Positions 26,740 through 34,875 of a stretch of DNA of 64,000 bases are shown in pieces. Position 1 is the first letter of the stretch. Each line of letters begins with the position of its first letter. Origin of the DNA: Prevotellaceae bacterium UBA1075 (GTDB taxonomy: Bacteria > Bacteroidota > Bacteroidia > Bacteroidales > Bacteroidaceae); assembly GCA_002316015.1 (NCBI GenBank), contig DCCS01000038.1, forward strand, positions 130,803 to 194,802, written 5' to 3'. Position numbers and translations under genes: made by a program. The notes beneath the pieces are model-generated. The model was not told the origin of the DNA and made no database searches. It saw only the letters and a program-made list of their open reading frames with translations.

Positions 26740-28196
26740 TGGGCGGGAATCTGCTTGAGCAAAGCCTTGAGGAACACCCAGAACTTCTCTACGGACGAGA
26801 TGCTGCAGCGCTCGTTGATGGTGTGCGGGCTTCTCAGCGTGGGGCCGAAGCTCACCAGGTCCATCTTGGGATACACGCCGCCGATGATGCTGCACTCCAG
26901 TCCGGCGTGGCACACCTGCACCTTCGCCTCCTCGCCCAGGGTCTCCTTGTACACCTTCTCCATGACAGCCGTGATGGGGCTGGCGAAGTTGGGCTGCCAT
27001 GCTCCGTACCGTCCGCTGTACTCCACCTTCATGCCAGCCATGGCGAAGCAGCACTGCTGCATCTCCTGGATGTACTCCATCATCGTCTCGTTGCTGCTGC
27101 GTGCCAGGATGAGCACCGACGCCTTTCCCTCGCCTATGTTCACTATGCCCAGGTTGCTGCTGGTCTCCACCACATCGGGGATGCTGGGTATGTGGCGCAG
27201 GACACCGTCGTGGCAGGCCATGATGGCGTCCACCAGGTTGTCCTGTATCTCCAGGGGCACCTGTCCGTCCGGCATGGTGGTGCTCTCCAGCGTCATCTCG
27301 ATCCCGGCCTCGATGCCCTCGTACTCCCGGGCGAATGTCTCGCGGCAGTAGTTGAGCAAGTCCTTCAGGTCATCCAGGTTCTCCTGCGGGATGGTCAGGA
27401 CGGCTGTGGCCACGCTGGGGATGGCGTTGCGCATGTCGCCGCCGTTCCATGAGCACAGGCGCGCGTCGTCATCGGCGATGGCCTGGCGCACGAAGCGGGC
27501 CATGAGCTTGTTGGCATTGGCGCGTCCCAGATTGATTTCCAGTCCGCTGTGTCCGCCTTTCAGTCCGTGCAGCGACACCCTCACGGCGATGTCGCCGTCC
27601 TCGGGCACCACCTCCTTGTACTGCATGGTGGCACTGATGTTCACGCCTCCCGCGCTTCCGATGACGAACTCCCCCATGGTCTCGTTGTCCAGGTTGAGCA
27701 GGATGTCACCCCGCAGCGTGTCGGCTGCCAGGTGGTTCACGCCGTACATGCAGGTCTCCTCGTCGGCCGTGATGAGGGCCTCCAGGGGGCCGTGCTCCAC
27801 GTCCGTGCTCTCCATGACAGCCATGATGGCCGCCACGCCCATGCCGTCGTCGCTGCCCAGTGTGGTGCCCTTGGCCTTCACCCAGTCCCCGTCAATGTAC
27901 GTCTCGATGGGGTCGGTCTCAAAGTTGTGCGTGCTGTCCTTGGCCTTCTGCGGCACCATGTCCATGTGCGCCTGCAGCACCGCCGTCTTGCGTCCCTCCA
28001 TGCCCGGGGTGGCAGGCTTGCGCATGACGATGTTGCCGGCGTTGTCCTTGAATGCCTCGACACCGTGTTCCCGTGCCCAGGCGAGCAGGAACTCCTGCAC
28101 CTTCTGCAGGTGTCCGCTGGGACGCGGAACCTGGGTGAGCAGATAGAAGTTGTGCCAGATGGCCCTGGGAGCCAAGTCTTTGATAGATGTAGCCAT
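26733..28196 (-). CDS. pepD: Cytosol non-specific dipeptidase (aminoacyl-histidine dipeptidase)
   Basis: 487 residues, the usual length for PepD of the M20 metallopeptidase family. Zinc-binding and catalytic motifs include LQAHMDMVPQ, TLGSDDGMGVAA and TADEETCMYGV. No signal peptide, so it cleaves dipeptides in the cytoplasm. First gene of the pepD-ilvA-ridA-A2M unit, with a full TTTG-N20-TAACTTTG promoter giving a leader of about 70 nt. The function is well established for the family. Confidence 0.95.
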   Translation of the reverse strand: MATSIKDLAPRAIWHNFYLLTQVPRPSGHLQKVQEFLLAWAREHGVEAFKDNAGNIVMRKPATPGMEGRKTAVLQAHMDMVPQKAKDSTHNFETDPIETYIDGDWVKAKGTTLGSDDGMGVAAIMAVMESTDVEHGPLEALITADEETCMYGVNHLAADTLRGDILLNLDNETMGEFVIGSAGGVNISATMQYKEVVPEDGDIAVRVSLHGLKGGHSGLEINLGRANANKLMARFVRQAIADDDARLCSWNGGDMRNAIPSVATAVLTIPQENLDDLKDLLNYCRETFAREYEGIEAGIEMTLESTTMPDGQVPLEIQDNLVDAIMACHDGVLRHIPSIPDVVETSSNLGIVNIGEGKASVLILARSSNETMMEYIQEMQQCCFAMAGMKVEYSGRYGAWQPNFASPITAVMEKVYKETLGEEAKVQVCHAGLECSIIGGVYPKMDLVSFGPTLRSPHTINERCSISSVEKFWVFLKALLKQIPAQC

Positions 28197-28271
28197 AACC
28201 TTGTGCTTTTATGTTCGACTTCCTTTCCTGTGCCGGCGCACCCCGCAGCCTGTGCCGGTGTGTCGGCAAGG

Positions 28272-28303
28272 CAAAGTTATGCCAATTCCCCGAATGCGCC
28301 AAA
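28272..28303 (-). promoter_or_regulatory. Promoter of the pepD-ilvA-ridA-A2M operon
   Basis: Minus-strand TTTG (28303-28300), 20-nt spacer, TAACTTTG (28279-28272): a perfect match to the Bacteroidetes consensus. Confidence 0.8.
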
Positions 28304-28394
28304 CGGGCATTCTTAAAATGTCTTTACTGCCATCCCGGCATGTGCGCCGGAAGCGTGGGAAACACCGCCCGCGCCGCGATTCCTGTACTTTTGC

Positions 28395-28425
28395 TTGCCA
28401 CTCCCGGGCAAGATGCTTACCTTTG
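28395..28425 (+). promoter_or_regulatory. Promoter of the PatB/MalY-like gene
   Basis: TTG (28395-28397), 20-nt spacer, TACCTTTG (28418-28425). Start codon about 42 bp downstream; the ATG upstream of this element is thereby excluded. Confidence 0.7.
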
Positions 28426-28466
28426 CGCGGAGAACGGCGTGCGTCAGGCACGCCCAGTACAAGCAT

Positions 28467-29648
28467 ATGGTGGACTATGATTTTGACAAGCCTGTTGACC
28501 GTACAGGCACTTTTGACGTGAAGCACGTGGGGCTCGCCGAGCATTGGGGGCGCACCGACCTCCTTCCCCTGTGGGTGGCCGACATGGACTGGGAGACTCC
28601 CCCCTTCATCACCCGTGCCCTCGAGCGGAGGCTCAGGCACTCCCTCTTTGGCTACACCGCCCTGCCCGATGGTTACTGGGACTGTGTCATCCGTTGGGTG
28701 CGGGAGCACCACGGGTGGGCGATGCGGCCCGAATGGATGGCCTTCGTGCCTGGTGTGGTCAAGGGGATAGGCATGGCCGTGTGCGCCCTGCTGGAGCCGG
28801 GCGACAAGGTCATCATACAGCCTCCCGTCTATCACCCGTTCCGCCTCGTCCCCCAGGGCTACGGGCACGAGGTGGTGATGAACCCCCTCAGGCAGCGTGC
28901 CGATGGCTGTTACGACATGGACTTCGAGCACCTGGCCCGGGTGGCCGACGCACGCTGCCGCCTGCTCATCCTGTGCAACCCGCACAACCCCGCAGGCATC
29001 TGCTGGCCCCGGGGGACGCTGGAGCGCCTGGCCGCGTTCTGCCACGGGCACGGCATCGTCGTCATCAGCGACGAGATACATTGTGACATGGCACTCTTTG
29101 GCCACCGCCACGTCCCCTTTGCCAGCGTGAGCCGCGAGGCCGAGCAGAACAGCGTCACCTTCAGCGCGCCGTCCAAGACCTTCAACATGGCGGGACTGGT
29201 GTCCTCGTGGGCGGCTGTCCCCAATGAGCGGCTCCGCGCCCGCTTCTACGGATGGATGCGGGCGGGCGAGCTCAACGCGCCCACCCTGATGGCCCCCCTG
29301 GCCACGATGGCCGCGCTCAGCGAGGGTGAGGACTGGAGAAGGCAGATGCTGCGCTATGTGGAGGGCAATGTGGACTTTGTGACAGACTTCTGCCGCGAGC
29401 ACATTCCCCAGATACGCCCCCTGCGCCCCCAGGCCTCGTTCCTCGTGTGGCTGGACTGCCGTGCCCTGGGGCTGCCACGCGCCCGGCTCCGGCGCCTCTT
29501 TGTGGACGAGGCCCACCTGGCTCTCAATGAAGGTGAGATGTTTGGCCCTGGCGGCGAGGGCTTCATGCGTCTCAACGTGGGCACGCAGCGTTCCGTGCTC
29601 CAGCAGGCGATGGACTCCCTGGCCAGGGCCGTGCGGGCCATGGGGTGA
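28467..29648 (+). CDS. PatB/MalY family PLP-dependent C-S lyase (cystathionine beta-lyase type)
   Basis: 393 residues from ATG (MVDYDFDKPVDR), chosen over upstream codons because these precede or overlap the promoter. The fold-type I aminotransferase pattern is clear: LPLWVADMDWETPP, PGVVKGIG, NPHNPAGICW, SDEIHCDM and the PLP lysine motif SAPSKTFNMAG, ending with GEGFMRLNVG. The WVADMD opening and SKTFN are typical of PatB/MalY C-S lyases, which split cystathionine or other S-conjugates to a thiol, pyruvate and ammonia, rather than true aminotransferases. Divergent from pepD; monocistronic, followed by a 22-bp repeat array. Confidence 0.9.
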   Translation: MVDYDFDKPVDRTGTFDVKHVGLAEHWGRTDLLPLWVADMDWETPPFITRALERRLRHSLFGYTALPDGYWDCVIRWVREHHGWAMRPEWMAFVPGVVKGIGMAVCALLEPGDKVIIQPPVYHPFRLVPQGYGHEVVMNPLRQRADGCYDMDFEHLARVADARCRLLILCNPHNPAGICWPRGTLERLAAFCHGHGIVVISDEIHCDMALFGHRHVPFASVSREAEQNSVTFSAPSKTFNMAGLVSSWAAVPNERLRARFYGWMRAGELNAPTLMAPLATMAALSEGEDWRRQMLRYVEGNVDFVTDFCREHIPQIRPLRPQASFLVWLDCRALGLPRARLRRLFVDEAHLALNEGEMFGPGGEGFMRLNVGTQRSVLQQAMDSLARAVRAMG

Positions 29649-29672
29649 GCGCGTCTTTGTGCCACTCCAAAC

Positions 29673-29750
29673 GCAGTGCGCTGCATCCGCCAATGCAGTG
29701 CGCTGCATCCGCCAATGCAGTACGCTGCATCCGCCAATGCAGTGCGCTGC
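29673..29750. repeat. 22-bp tandem array with GCAGTGCGCTGC cores
   Basis: Three full 22-bp units start at 29673, 29695 and 29717, and a partial unit (the 12-nt core only) starts at 29739. Each unit is a near-palindromic core GCAGTGCGCTGC (third copy GCAGTACGCTGC) followed by ATCCGCCAAT. No unique spacers occur, so this is not a CRISPR. The array starts 25 bp after a stop codon. Units of the same build recur at 60124-60201. Confidence 0.92.
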
Positions 29751-29900
29751 GTTTTCTGGTGCGGGCTACTCCTGGTGCCGGCCTGCTGCAGGCAGTCGGG
29801 GATTCCCGCGCCCCATGGCCTGCGGGGTGGCGAACCGGGGAGGCTTCCTCCCTGTGGTGAAGGTCGGGAGATGGCTTCCTCCTGTTTTGTCGGCATAATC

Positions 29901-29931
29901 TTGCGATTGTGATAAAAATACATTAACTTTG
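29901..29931 (+). promoter_or_regulatory. Promoter of the GH127 gene
   Basis: TTG (29901-29903), 20-nt spacer, TAACTTTG (29924-29931). The ATG is about 115 bp downstream, leaving a leader of about 108 nt. Confidence 0.72.
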
Positions 29932-30045
29932 TACGCACAATGCCAGGAATGGCATTGCCCGGTGCGGGCACCGTGTCGTGCAAAGGCGCTCCCGCATGTG
30001 GCAGAATTCAGAATAACAGGAACCCCAAACATAAAAACAAATCGG

Positions 30046-32109
30046 ATGAAAAGGATAGCAGGAATGTTGGTGGCCGTTCTGGCCACCTTCCCCGTAGCGC
30101 CCATGCAGGCGCAGGAGGCGCAGATGGTGAGTGCCCGGGACGTGAAGGCCACCAGCAGCCTATACGTCAACAACCGTGCGCCATTGCGCCCCAATGTGTT
30201 TGTCAAGTTGCCCCTGGGCAGCGTGAAGGCACGTGGCTGGGTGGGCGAGATGCTCAGGCGCGAGTCGGTGGGCCTGGCGGGACGGCTGGGCGAGATAAGC
30301 GACTGGCTCGACAAGAAGGGCAATGCCTGGCTGGAGCCGGGCGGCTCGCACGGATGGGAAGAGGTGCCCTACTGGCTGCGCGGCTACCACGCGCTGGCCT
30401 GCCAACTGGACAACAAGGAGCTGCTGCGGGAGGCGCACTTCTGGATTGACGCCATCCTGGGGAGCGCGCAGGCCGACGGCTACTTCGGCCCGGTCAACGA
30501 GAACAAGGACGGCAGGCGCGAGCTGTGGGCCAACATGCTGGCCCTGCAAATCCTGCAGGACTACTACGAGCACACGGCCGATGAGCGCGTGCTGCCCGTG
30601 ATGACCGCCTACTGCAAGTGGGAACTGGCCTATCCCGACGAGAAATTCCTGCGTGACTATTGGGAGAACAGCCGTGGGGGCGACAACCTGCTCAGCGTCA
30701 TCTGGCTCTACAACCGCACCGGGGACGAGTTCCTGCTTGACCTCATGCGCAAGATACACCGCTGCACCGCCAACTGGATGCAGGAGAGCACCCTGCCCAA
30801 CTGGCACAACGTGAACGTGGCAGAGTGCTTCCGCGAGCCTGCCACCTACTCGCTCCTGCCCGGGGAGGAAAAAGCCCTGGCAAGCGCGTACAACAACTAC
30901 AGTCTCATACGCCGCATCTACGGACAGGTGCCGGGTGGAATGTTCGGGTCCGACGAGAACTGCCGCCAAGGCTACATCGACCCGCGCCAGGGAACAGAGA
31001 CCTGCGGATTCGTGGAGCAGATGCTCTCCGACGAGATACTCATGGCACAGACGGGCGACATGATGTGGGCCGACAACCTGGAGGACGTGGCCTTCAACAG
31101 TCTGCCCGCCAGCATGACCGAGGACCTCAAGGCCCTGCGCTACCTCACCTGCCCCAACATGGTGCAGTCGGACAGCCGCAACCACCACCCCGGGGTGGAC
31201 AACCGTGGCCCCTTCTTCTCCATGAACCCCTTCAGCAGCCGCTGCTGCCAGCACAACCACGCGATGGGCTGGCCCTATTATGCGCAGAACCTGGTGCTGG
31301 CCAGCGCCGACGGCGGGGCGGCCCTGCTCACCTACTCGGACTGCCAGGCCACGCTCAAGGTGAGGGGAGGGAAAACGGTAGTCATCGACGAGCAGACACG
31401 CTACCCGTTCTCCGAGGATGTGCTGCTCACCCTGGGCGGACTGGGCAAGAAGGGCACAGCCACCTTCCCCCTCTACCTGCGCATTCCCCGATGGGCGGGT
31501 GACGCGCATGTGCAGGTCAACGGGCAAAGCGTGGACTGCGAGGTCACGGCAGGACTGCTGCGCATCAGCCGGGCCTGGCAGGACGGCGACCGCGTGCGGC
31601 TGCACCTGCCCATGCGCCTGAGCCTGCGCCGATGGTCACTGAACAAGAACAGCGTGAGCGTCGATTACGGCCCGCTGACCATGAGCCTCCTGATAAGGGA
31701 GAGGCGCGAGCGGGCCGACAGCCGCCAGACGGCCATCGGTGACTCGCACTGGCAGGAGGGCGCCGACGCGAGCCAGTGGCCCACCACAGAGATATATGCG
31801 GCCAGCCCATGGAATTACGCCCTGGTACCCTGTGTGGGGAGCATGAGGGTGGAGCGCACGGCATGGCCGCAGGACAACTATCCCTTTGCCCTGGACTCCG
31901 TGCCTTTGCGCGTGAAGGCCCTGGGTGCCCAGGTGCCCACATGGGGACAGGACAGCACCGGGCTCTGCCAGGTGCTTCCCGATGCCTCTGCCCCGCGCGG
32001 CGAGGTGGAGGATATCGTACTGGTTCCCATGGGAGCCGCGCGCCTGCGCATCTCGGCATTCCCGCCCTGTGAGGAGCGCGGCGCCTGCGCGAGCGGCGGG
32101 GGGCGGTGA
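30046..32109 (+). CDS. Secreted GH127-family beta-L-arabinofuranosidase-like hydrolase
   Basis: 687 residues from ATG (MKRIAGMLVA) with a signal peptide ending near PMQAQ. An all-helical barrel covers most of the protein. The zinc-thiolate site of GH127 is visible: Glu318 and Cys320 in GTETCGF and the Cys400-Cys401 pair in SRCCQHN, with the expected spacing; the second of the family's cysteines acts as nucleophile. A C-terminal beta-sandwich follows (LYLRIPRWAGDAHVQVNGQ). The substrate is probably a beta-linked arabinofuranose or related furanoside from plant glycans. The DUF4965 gene is 98 bp downstream on the same strand. The last 25 residues are Gly/Ala-rich and unconserved-looking. Confidence 0.9.
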   Translation: MKRIAGMLVAVLATFPVAPMQAQEAQMVSARDVKATSSLYVNNRAPLRPNVFVKLPLGSVKARGWVGEMLRRESVGLAGRLGEISDWLDKKGNAWLEPGGSHGWEEVPYWLRGYHALACQLDNKELLREAHFWIDAILGSAQADGYFGPVNENKDGRRELWANMLALQILQDYYEHTADERVLPVMTAYCKWELAYPDEKFLRDYWENSRGGDNLLSVIWLYNRTGDEFLLDLMRKIHRCTANWMQESTLPNWHNVNVAECFREPATYSLLPGEEKALASAYNNYSLIRRIYGQVPGGMFGSDENCRQGYIDPRQGTETCGFVEQMLSDEILMAQTGDMMWADNLEDVAFNSLPASMTEDLKALRYLTCPNMVQSDSRNHHPGVDNRGPFFSMNPFSSRCCQHNHAMGWPYYAQNLVLASADGGAALLTYSDCQATLKVRGGKTVVIDEQTRYPFSEDVLLTLGGLGKKGTATFPLYLRIPRWAGDAHVQVNGQSVDCEVTAGLLRISRAWQDGDRVRLHLPMRLSLRRWSLNKNSVSVDYGPLTMSLLIRERRERADSRQTAIGDSHWQEGADASQWPTTEIYAASPWNYALVPCVGSMRVERTAWPQDNYPFALDSVPLRVKALGAQVPTWGQDSTGLCQVLPDASAPRGEVEDIVLVPMGAARLRISAFPPCEERGACASGGGR

Positions 32110-32207
32110 GACACCGGGCACACGCCAGGGCGACAGTGCAACCGGGCAGGCGTGCCGGCGGTTGTGCCATCCTTATTGACAACACATAACCAAATATCCA
32201 AAAACAG

Positions 32208-34751
32208 ATGAGAAAACTGATGACTGCTGCCGTCCTGGCTGTAGCGACAGCCGGACAGGCACAGACAAGCGAGATTTTCCAGCCGTACCAGAGCACAGAC
32301 CTGCGTCTGCCCTCGGTGCCCCTGGTGGTGAACGACCCTTACTTCTCGGTGTGGTCACCCTTTGACCAACTCACCGATGGCACCACACGCCACTGGACTG
32401 ATGCCGAGAAGCCAATCCTGGGACTCCTGAGGGTGGACGGCACCACCTACCGCTTTATGGGCAAGGAGCAGGAGTATGTGCTCCAGAGCATCGCCCCCAT
32501 GGCTGATGAGGAACGCTGGGAAGGACTGGTGACCCATGAGGCGCAGGCCGATGGATGGGCGGCCGAGAACGCAGGCACCAACGGCTGGAAGAAGCAGAAG
32601 GCCGCCTGGGGAAGCGACGGGCTCGACCATGTGAGCAACAAGTGGAGCAAGGAGAACAGCGACATCTACATACGCCGCGAGGTGGAACTCACCGCCGAGC
32701 AACTGGCCGCTGACCTGTACCTGAAGTACTCGCACGATGATGTGTTTGAACTGTACATCAACGGCAAGCAGGTGGTATCCACTGGCGAGACCTGGGTGGA
32801 CAACGTGGTGCTTCATCTCGATGCCGACCTCAAGAAACTCCTGCATGCGGGCAAGAACGTGATCGCCGCGCATTGCCACAACACCACGGGCGGCGCGTAT
32901 GCCGACTTCGGACTCTACAGGAATGTGAAGACACAGGGCGTAAAGATGGAGACCGCCGTGCAGAAGAGTGTGGATGTGCTGGCCACAAACACATATTACA
33001 CAATGGTGTGCGGGCCGGTGGAACTGGACCTGGTGTTCACCGCTCCCATGCTGATAGATGACTACGACCTCATCTCCACTCCCATCAACTACATCTCCTA
33101 CCAGGTGCGCAGCACCGACGGCAAGAAGCACGATGTGCAGTTCTACCTCTCGGCCGACGCACAGCAGGCCATCAACAAGGACTCACAGCCCACGCTCACC
33201 AGCCGTGGCTTCCAGGATGGCATCGCCTATGTCAAGGCCGGCACCGTGGAGCAGCCCATCCTGGCCAAGAAGGGCGACGGCATCTGCATCGACTGGGGCT
33301 ACTTCTACATGCCTGCCATCAACGGACAGGTGACCATGGGTGATGCCAACAAGGTGCAGGAGACATTCGCACAGACGGGCAAGTTCCCCCGCCACGAGCG
33401 TCCGCAGATGCAGGGCGGCAAGGGCCACGGGCGCATGGGCGGCATCCGTGCCGACAAGGTGGCCGACATGCCCGCCATGGCCTATGTGCACGACTTCGGC
33501 CAGGTGGAGAAGGCCAGCAGCTTCACCATGCTGGGCTACGACGAGGTGCAGGACATCGAGTACATGTATGAGCGCTACAAGGGCTACTGGGCTCATGGTG
33601 GCCAGGTGACCATCTTCCAGGCATTCCGCAACCTGCAGAGCCGCTACTCGAGCATCATGGCACGCTGCCGCGCATTTGACAAGCAGGTGTACGACGATGG
33701 CATGGCTGCCGGAGGCAAGCAGTATGCCGAGATTCTGAGTGGCTCCTATCGCCATGTGATGGCTGCCCACAAGCTCTTCGAGGACAAGGATGGCAACCTC
33801 CTGTGGTTCTCAAAGGAGAACAACTCCAACGGCTGCGTCAACACCGTGGACCTCACCTACCCCGAGGCTCCACTCTTCCTCGTCTATAACCCCGAACTGC
33901 AGAAGGCCATGATGACCAGCATCTTCGAGTACAGCAGGAGCGGGCGCTGGACCAAGCCCTTTGCGGCTCACGACCTGGGCACATACCCCATCGCCAACGG
34001 ACAGGTGTATGGCGGCGACATGCCCTTGGAGGAGGCTGGCAACATGATCACGCTTGCCGCACAGATATGCTTGCAGGAGGGCAATGCCTCGTATGTGGCT
34101 CCCTACTGGAAGGACATCACCGTGTGGGCCGACTATCTCTCCGAGAACGGGCAGGACCCGGCCAACCAGCTTTGCACCGATGACTTCGCAGGTCACTGGG
34201 CGCACAACTGCAACCTCTCCCTCAAGGCCATCTGCGGCGTGGCAGGCTACAGCGTGCTGGCTCGCCTGCGTGGCGATGAGGCTACCGCCGACAAGTACCT
34301 GGCACGTGCCAGGGAAATGGCGCAGAAGTGGGAGGAGATGGCGCTCGAGGGTGACCATTACCGCCTGGCCTTTGACCGGGAGAACACCTGGAGCCAGAAG
34401 TACAACATGATATGGGACAAGCTCTGGGGGCTGAACCTCTTCACCGAGAAGGTCTATGACCGCGAGATAAAGTACTACCTGAAGCACCAGAACAAGTACG
34501 GCCTGCCCCTGGACAGCCGCAAGGACTACACCAAGAGCGACTGGATCATGTGGACGGCGGCCATGTCGCCCGACACCAAGACCTTCCAGAAGTTCGTGGC
34601 TCCCGTATACGCCTACATCAACGAAACCGAAAGCCGTGTGCCCATAAGCGACTGGAGCGACACCAAGACGGCCAAGATGGTGGGCTTCAAGGCGCGCAGC
34701 GTGATTGGCGGATACTGGATGAAGGTGCTGATGGACAAGACCAGAAAGTAA
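32208..34751 (+). CDS. Secreted DUF5127/DUF4965/DUF1793 (glutaminase A-like) protein
   Basis: 847 residues with a signal peptide (MRKLMTAAVLAVATAGQAQ). The N-terminal region (about 20-360) starts with the family opening LRLPSVPLVVNDPYFSVWSP and includes an inserted beta domain with YLKYSHDDVFELYINGKQV (about 155-250), like a sugar-binding sandwich. The C-terminal helical domain (about 450-847) shows NLLWFSKENNSNGCVNTVDL, APLFLVYNPEL and DDFAGHWAHNCNLSLKA. The name comes from fungal GtaA, but in Bacteroidetes these proteins sit beside glycosidases, so a glycan-related activity is likely here. Follows the GH127 gene, probably the same transcript. Confidence 0.85.
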   Translation: MRKLMTAAVLAVATAGQAQTSEIFQPYQSTDLRLPSVPLVVNDPYFSVWSPFDQLTDGTTRHWTDAEKPILGLLRVDGTTYRFMGKEQEYVLQSIAPMADEERWEGLVTHEAQADGWAAENAGTNGWKKQKAAWGSDGLDHVSNKWSKENSDIYIRREVELTAEQLAADLYLKYSHDDVFELYINGKQVVSTGETWVDNVVLHLDADLKKLLHAGKNVIAAHCHNTTGGAYADFGLYRNVKTQGVKMETAVQKSVDVLATNTYYTMVCGPVELDLVFTAPMLIDDYDLISTPINYISYQVRSTDGKKHDVQFYLSADAQQAINKDSQPTLTSRGFQDGIAYVKAGTVEQPILAKKGDGICIDWGYFYMPAINGQVTMGDANKVQETFAQTGKFPRHERPQMQGGKGHGRMGGIRADKVADMPAMAYVHDFGQVEKASSFTMLGYDEVQDIEYMYERYKGYWAHGGQVTIFQAFRNLQSRYSSIMARCRAFDKQVYDDGMAAGGKQYAEILSGSYRHVMAAHKLFEDKDGNLLWFSKENNSNGCVNTVDLTYPEAPLFLVYNPELQKAMMTSIFEYSRSGRWTKPFAAHDLGTYPIANGQVYGGDMPLEEAGNMITLAAQICLQEGNASYVAPYWKDITVWADYLSENGQDPANQLCTDDFAGHWAHNCNLSLKAICGVAGYSVLARLRGDEATADKYLARAREMAQKWEEMALEGDHYRLAFDRENTWSQKYNMIWDKLWGLNLFTEKVYDREIKYYLKHQNKYGLPLDSRKDYTKSDWIMWTAAMSPDTKTFQKFVAPVYAYINETESRVPISDWSDTKTAKMVGFKARSVIGGYWMKVLMDKTRK

Positions 34752-34766
34752 CGGCCAAGGCACATA

Positions 34767-34825
34767 CACATGACAGCCAGGGGGGCTTGCCGCGCCATGC
34801 TGCAAGCCTCCCTGGCTGTCATGTG
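34767..34825. terminator. Long stem-loop 3' of the DUF4965 gene
   Basis: A 24-bp stem (34767-34790 with 34802-34825) with one G-U pair and an 11-nt loop, 15 bp after the stop. No T-run follows, but the stem is far stronger than chance and ends the GH127/DUF4965 unit. Confidence 0.75.
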
Positions 34826-34847
34826 CCTGCGGCCAGGGAAATTTTCG

Positions 34848-34855
34848 TAATTTTG
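34848..34855 (+). promoter_or_regulatory. -7 element of the DUF1846 gene
   Basis: TAATTTTG fits TAnnTTTG and lies 20 bp before the ATG. No -33 element at the expected place, where the 3' hairpin of the previous gene lies. Confidence 0.5.
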
Positions 34856-34875
34856 CAGGGCGAAAACAGAGTGTT

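Larger units (their letters stand above)
29649..30045. other. 397-bp intergenic region
   Basis: Contains the 22-bp tandem array (29673-29750) and the promoter of the GH127 gene (29901-29931). The 150 bp between them and the leader after the promoter hold nothing I can support. Confidence 0.55.

Noticed and set aside
29673..29750. CRISPR array
   Set aside because: Units are contiguous 22-bp tandem repeats without unique spacers, and no cas genes are near.
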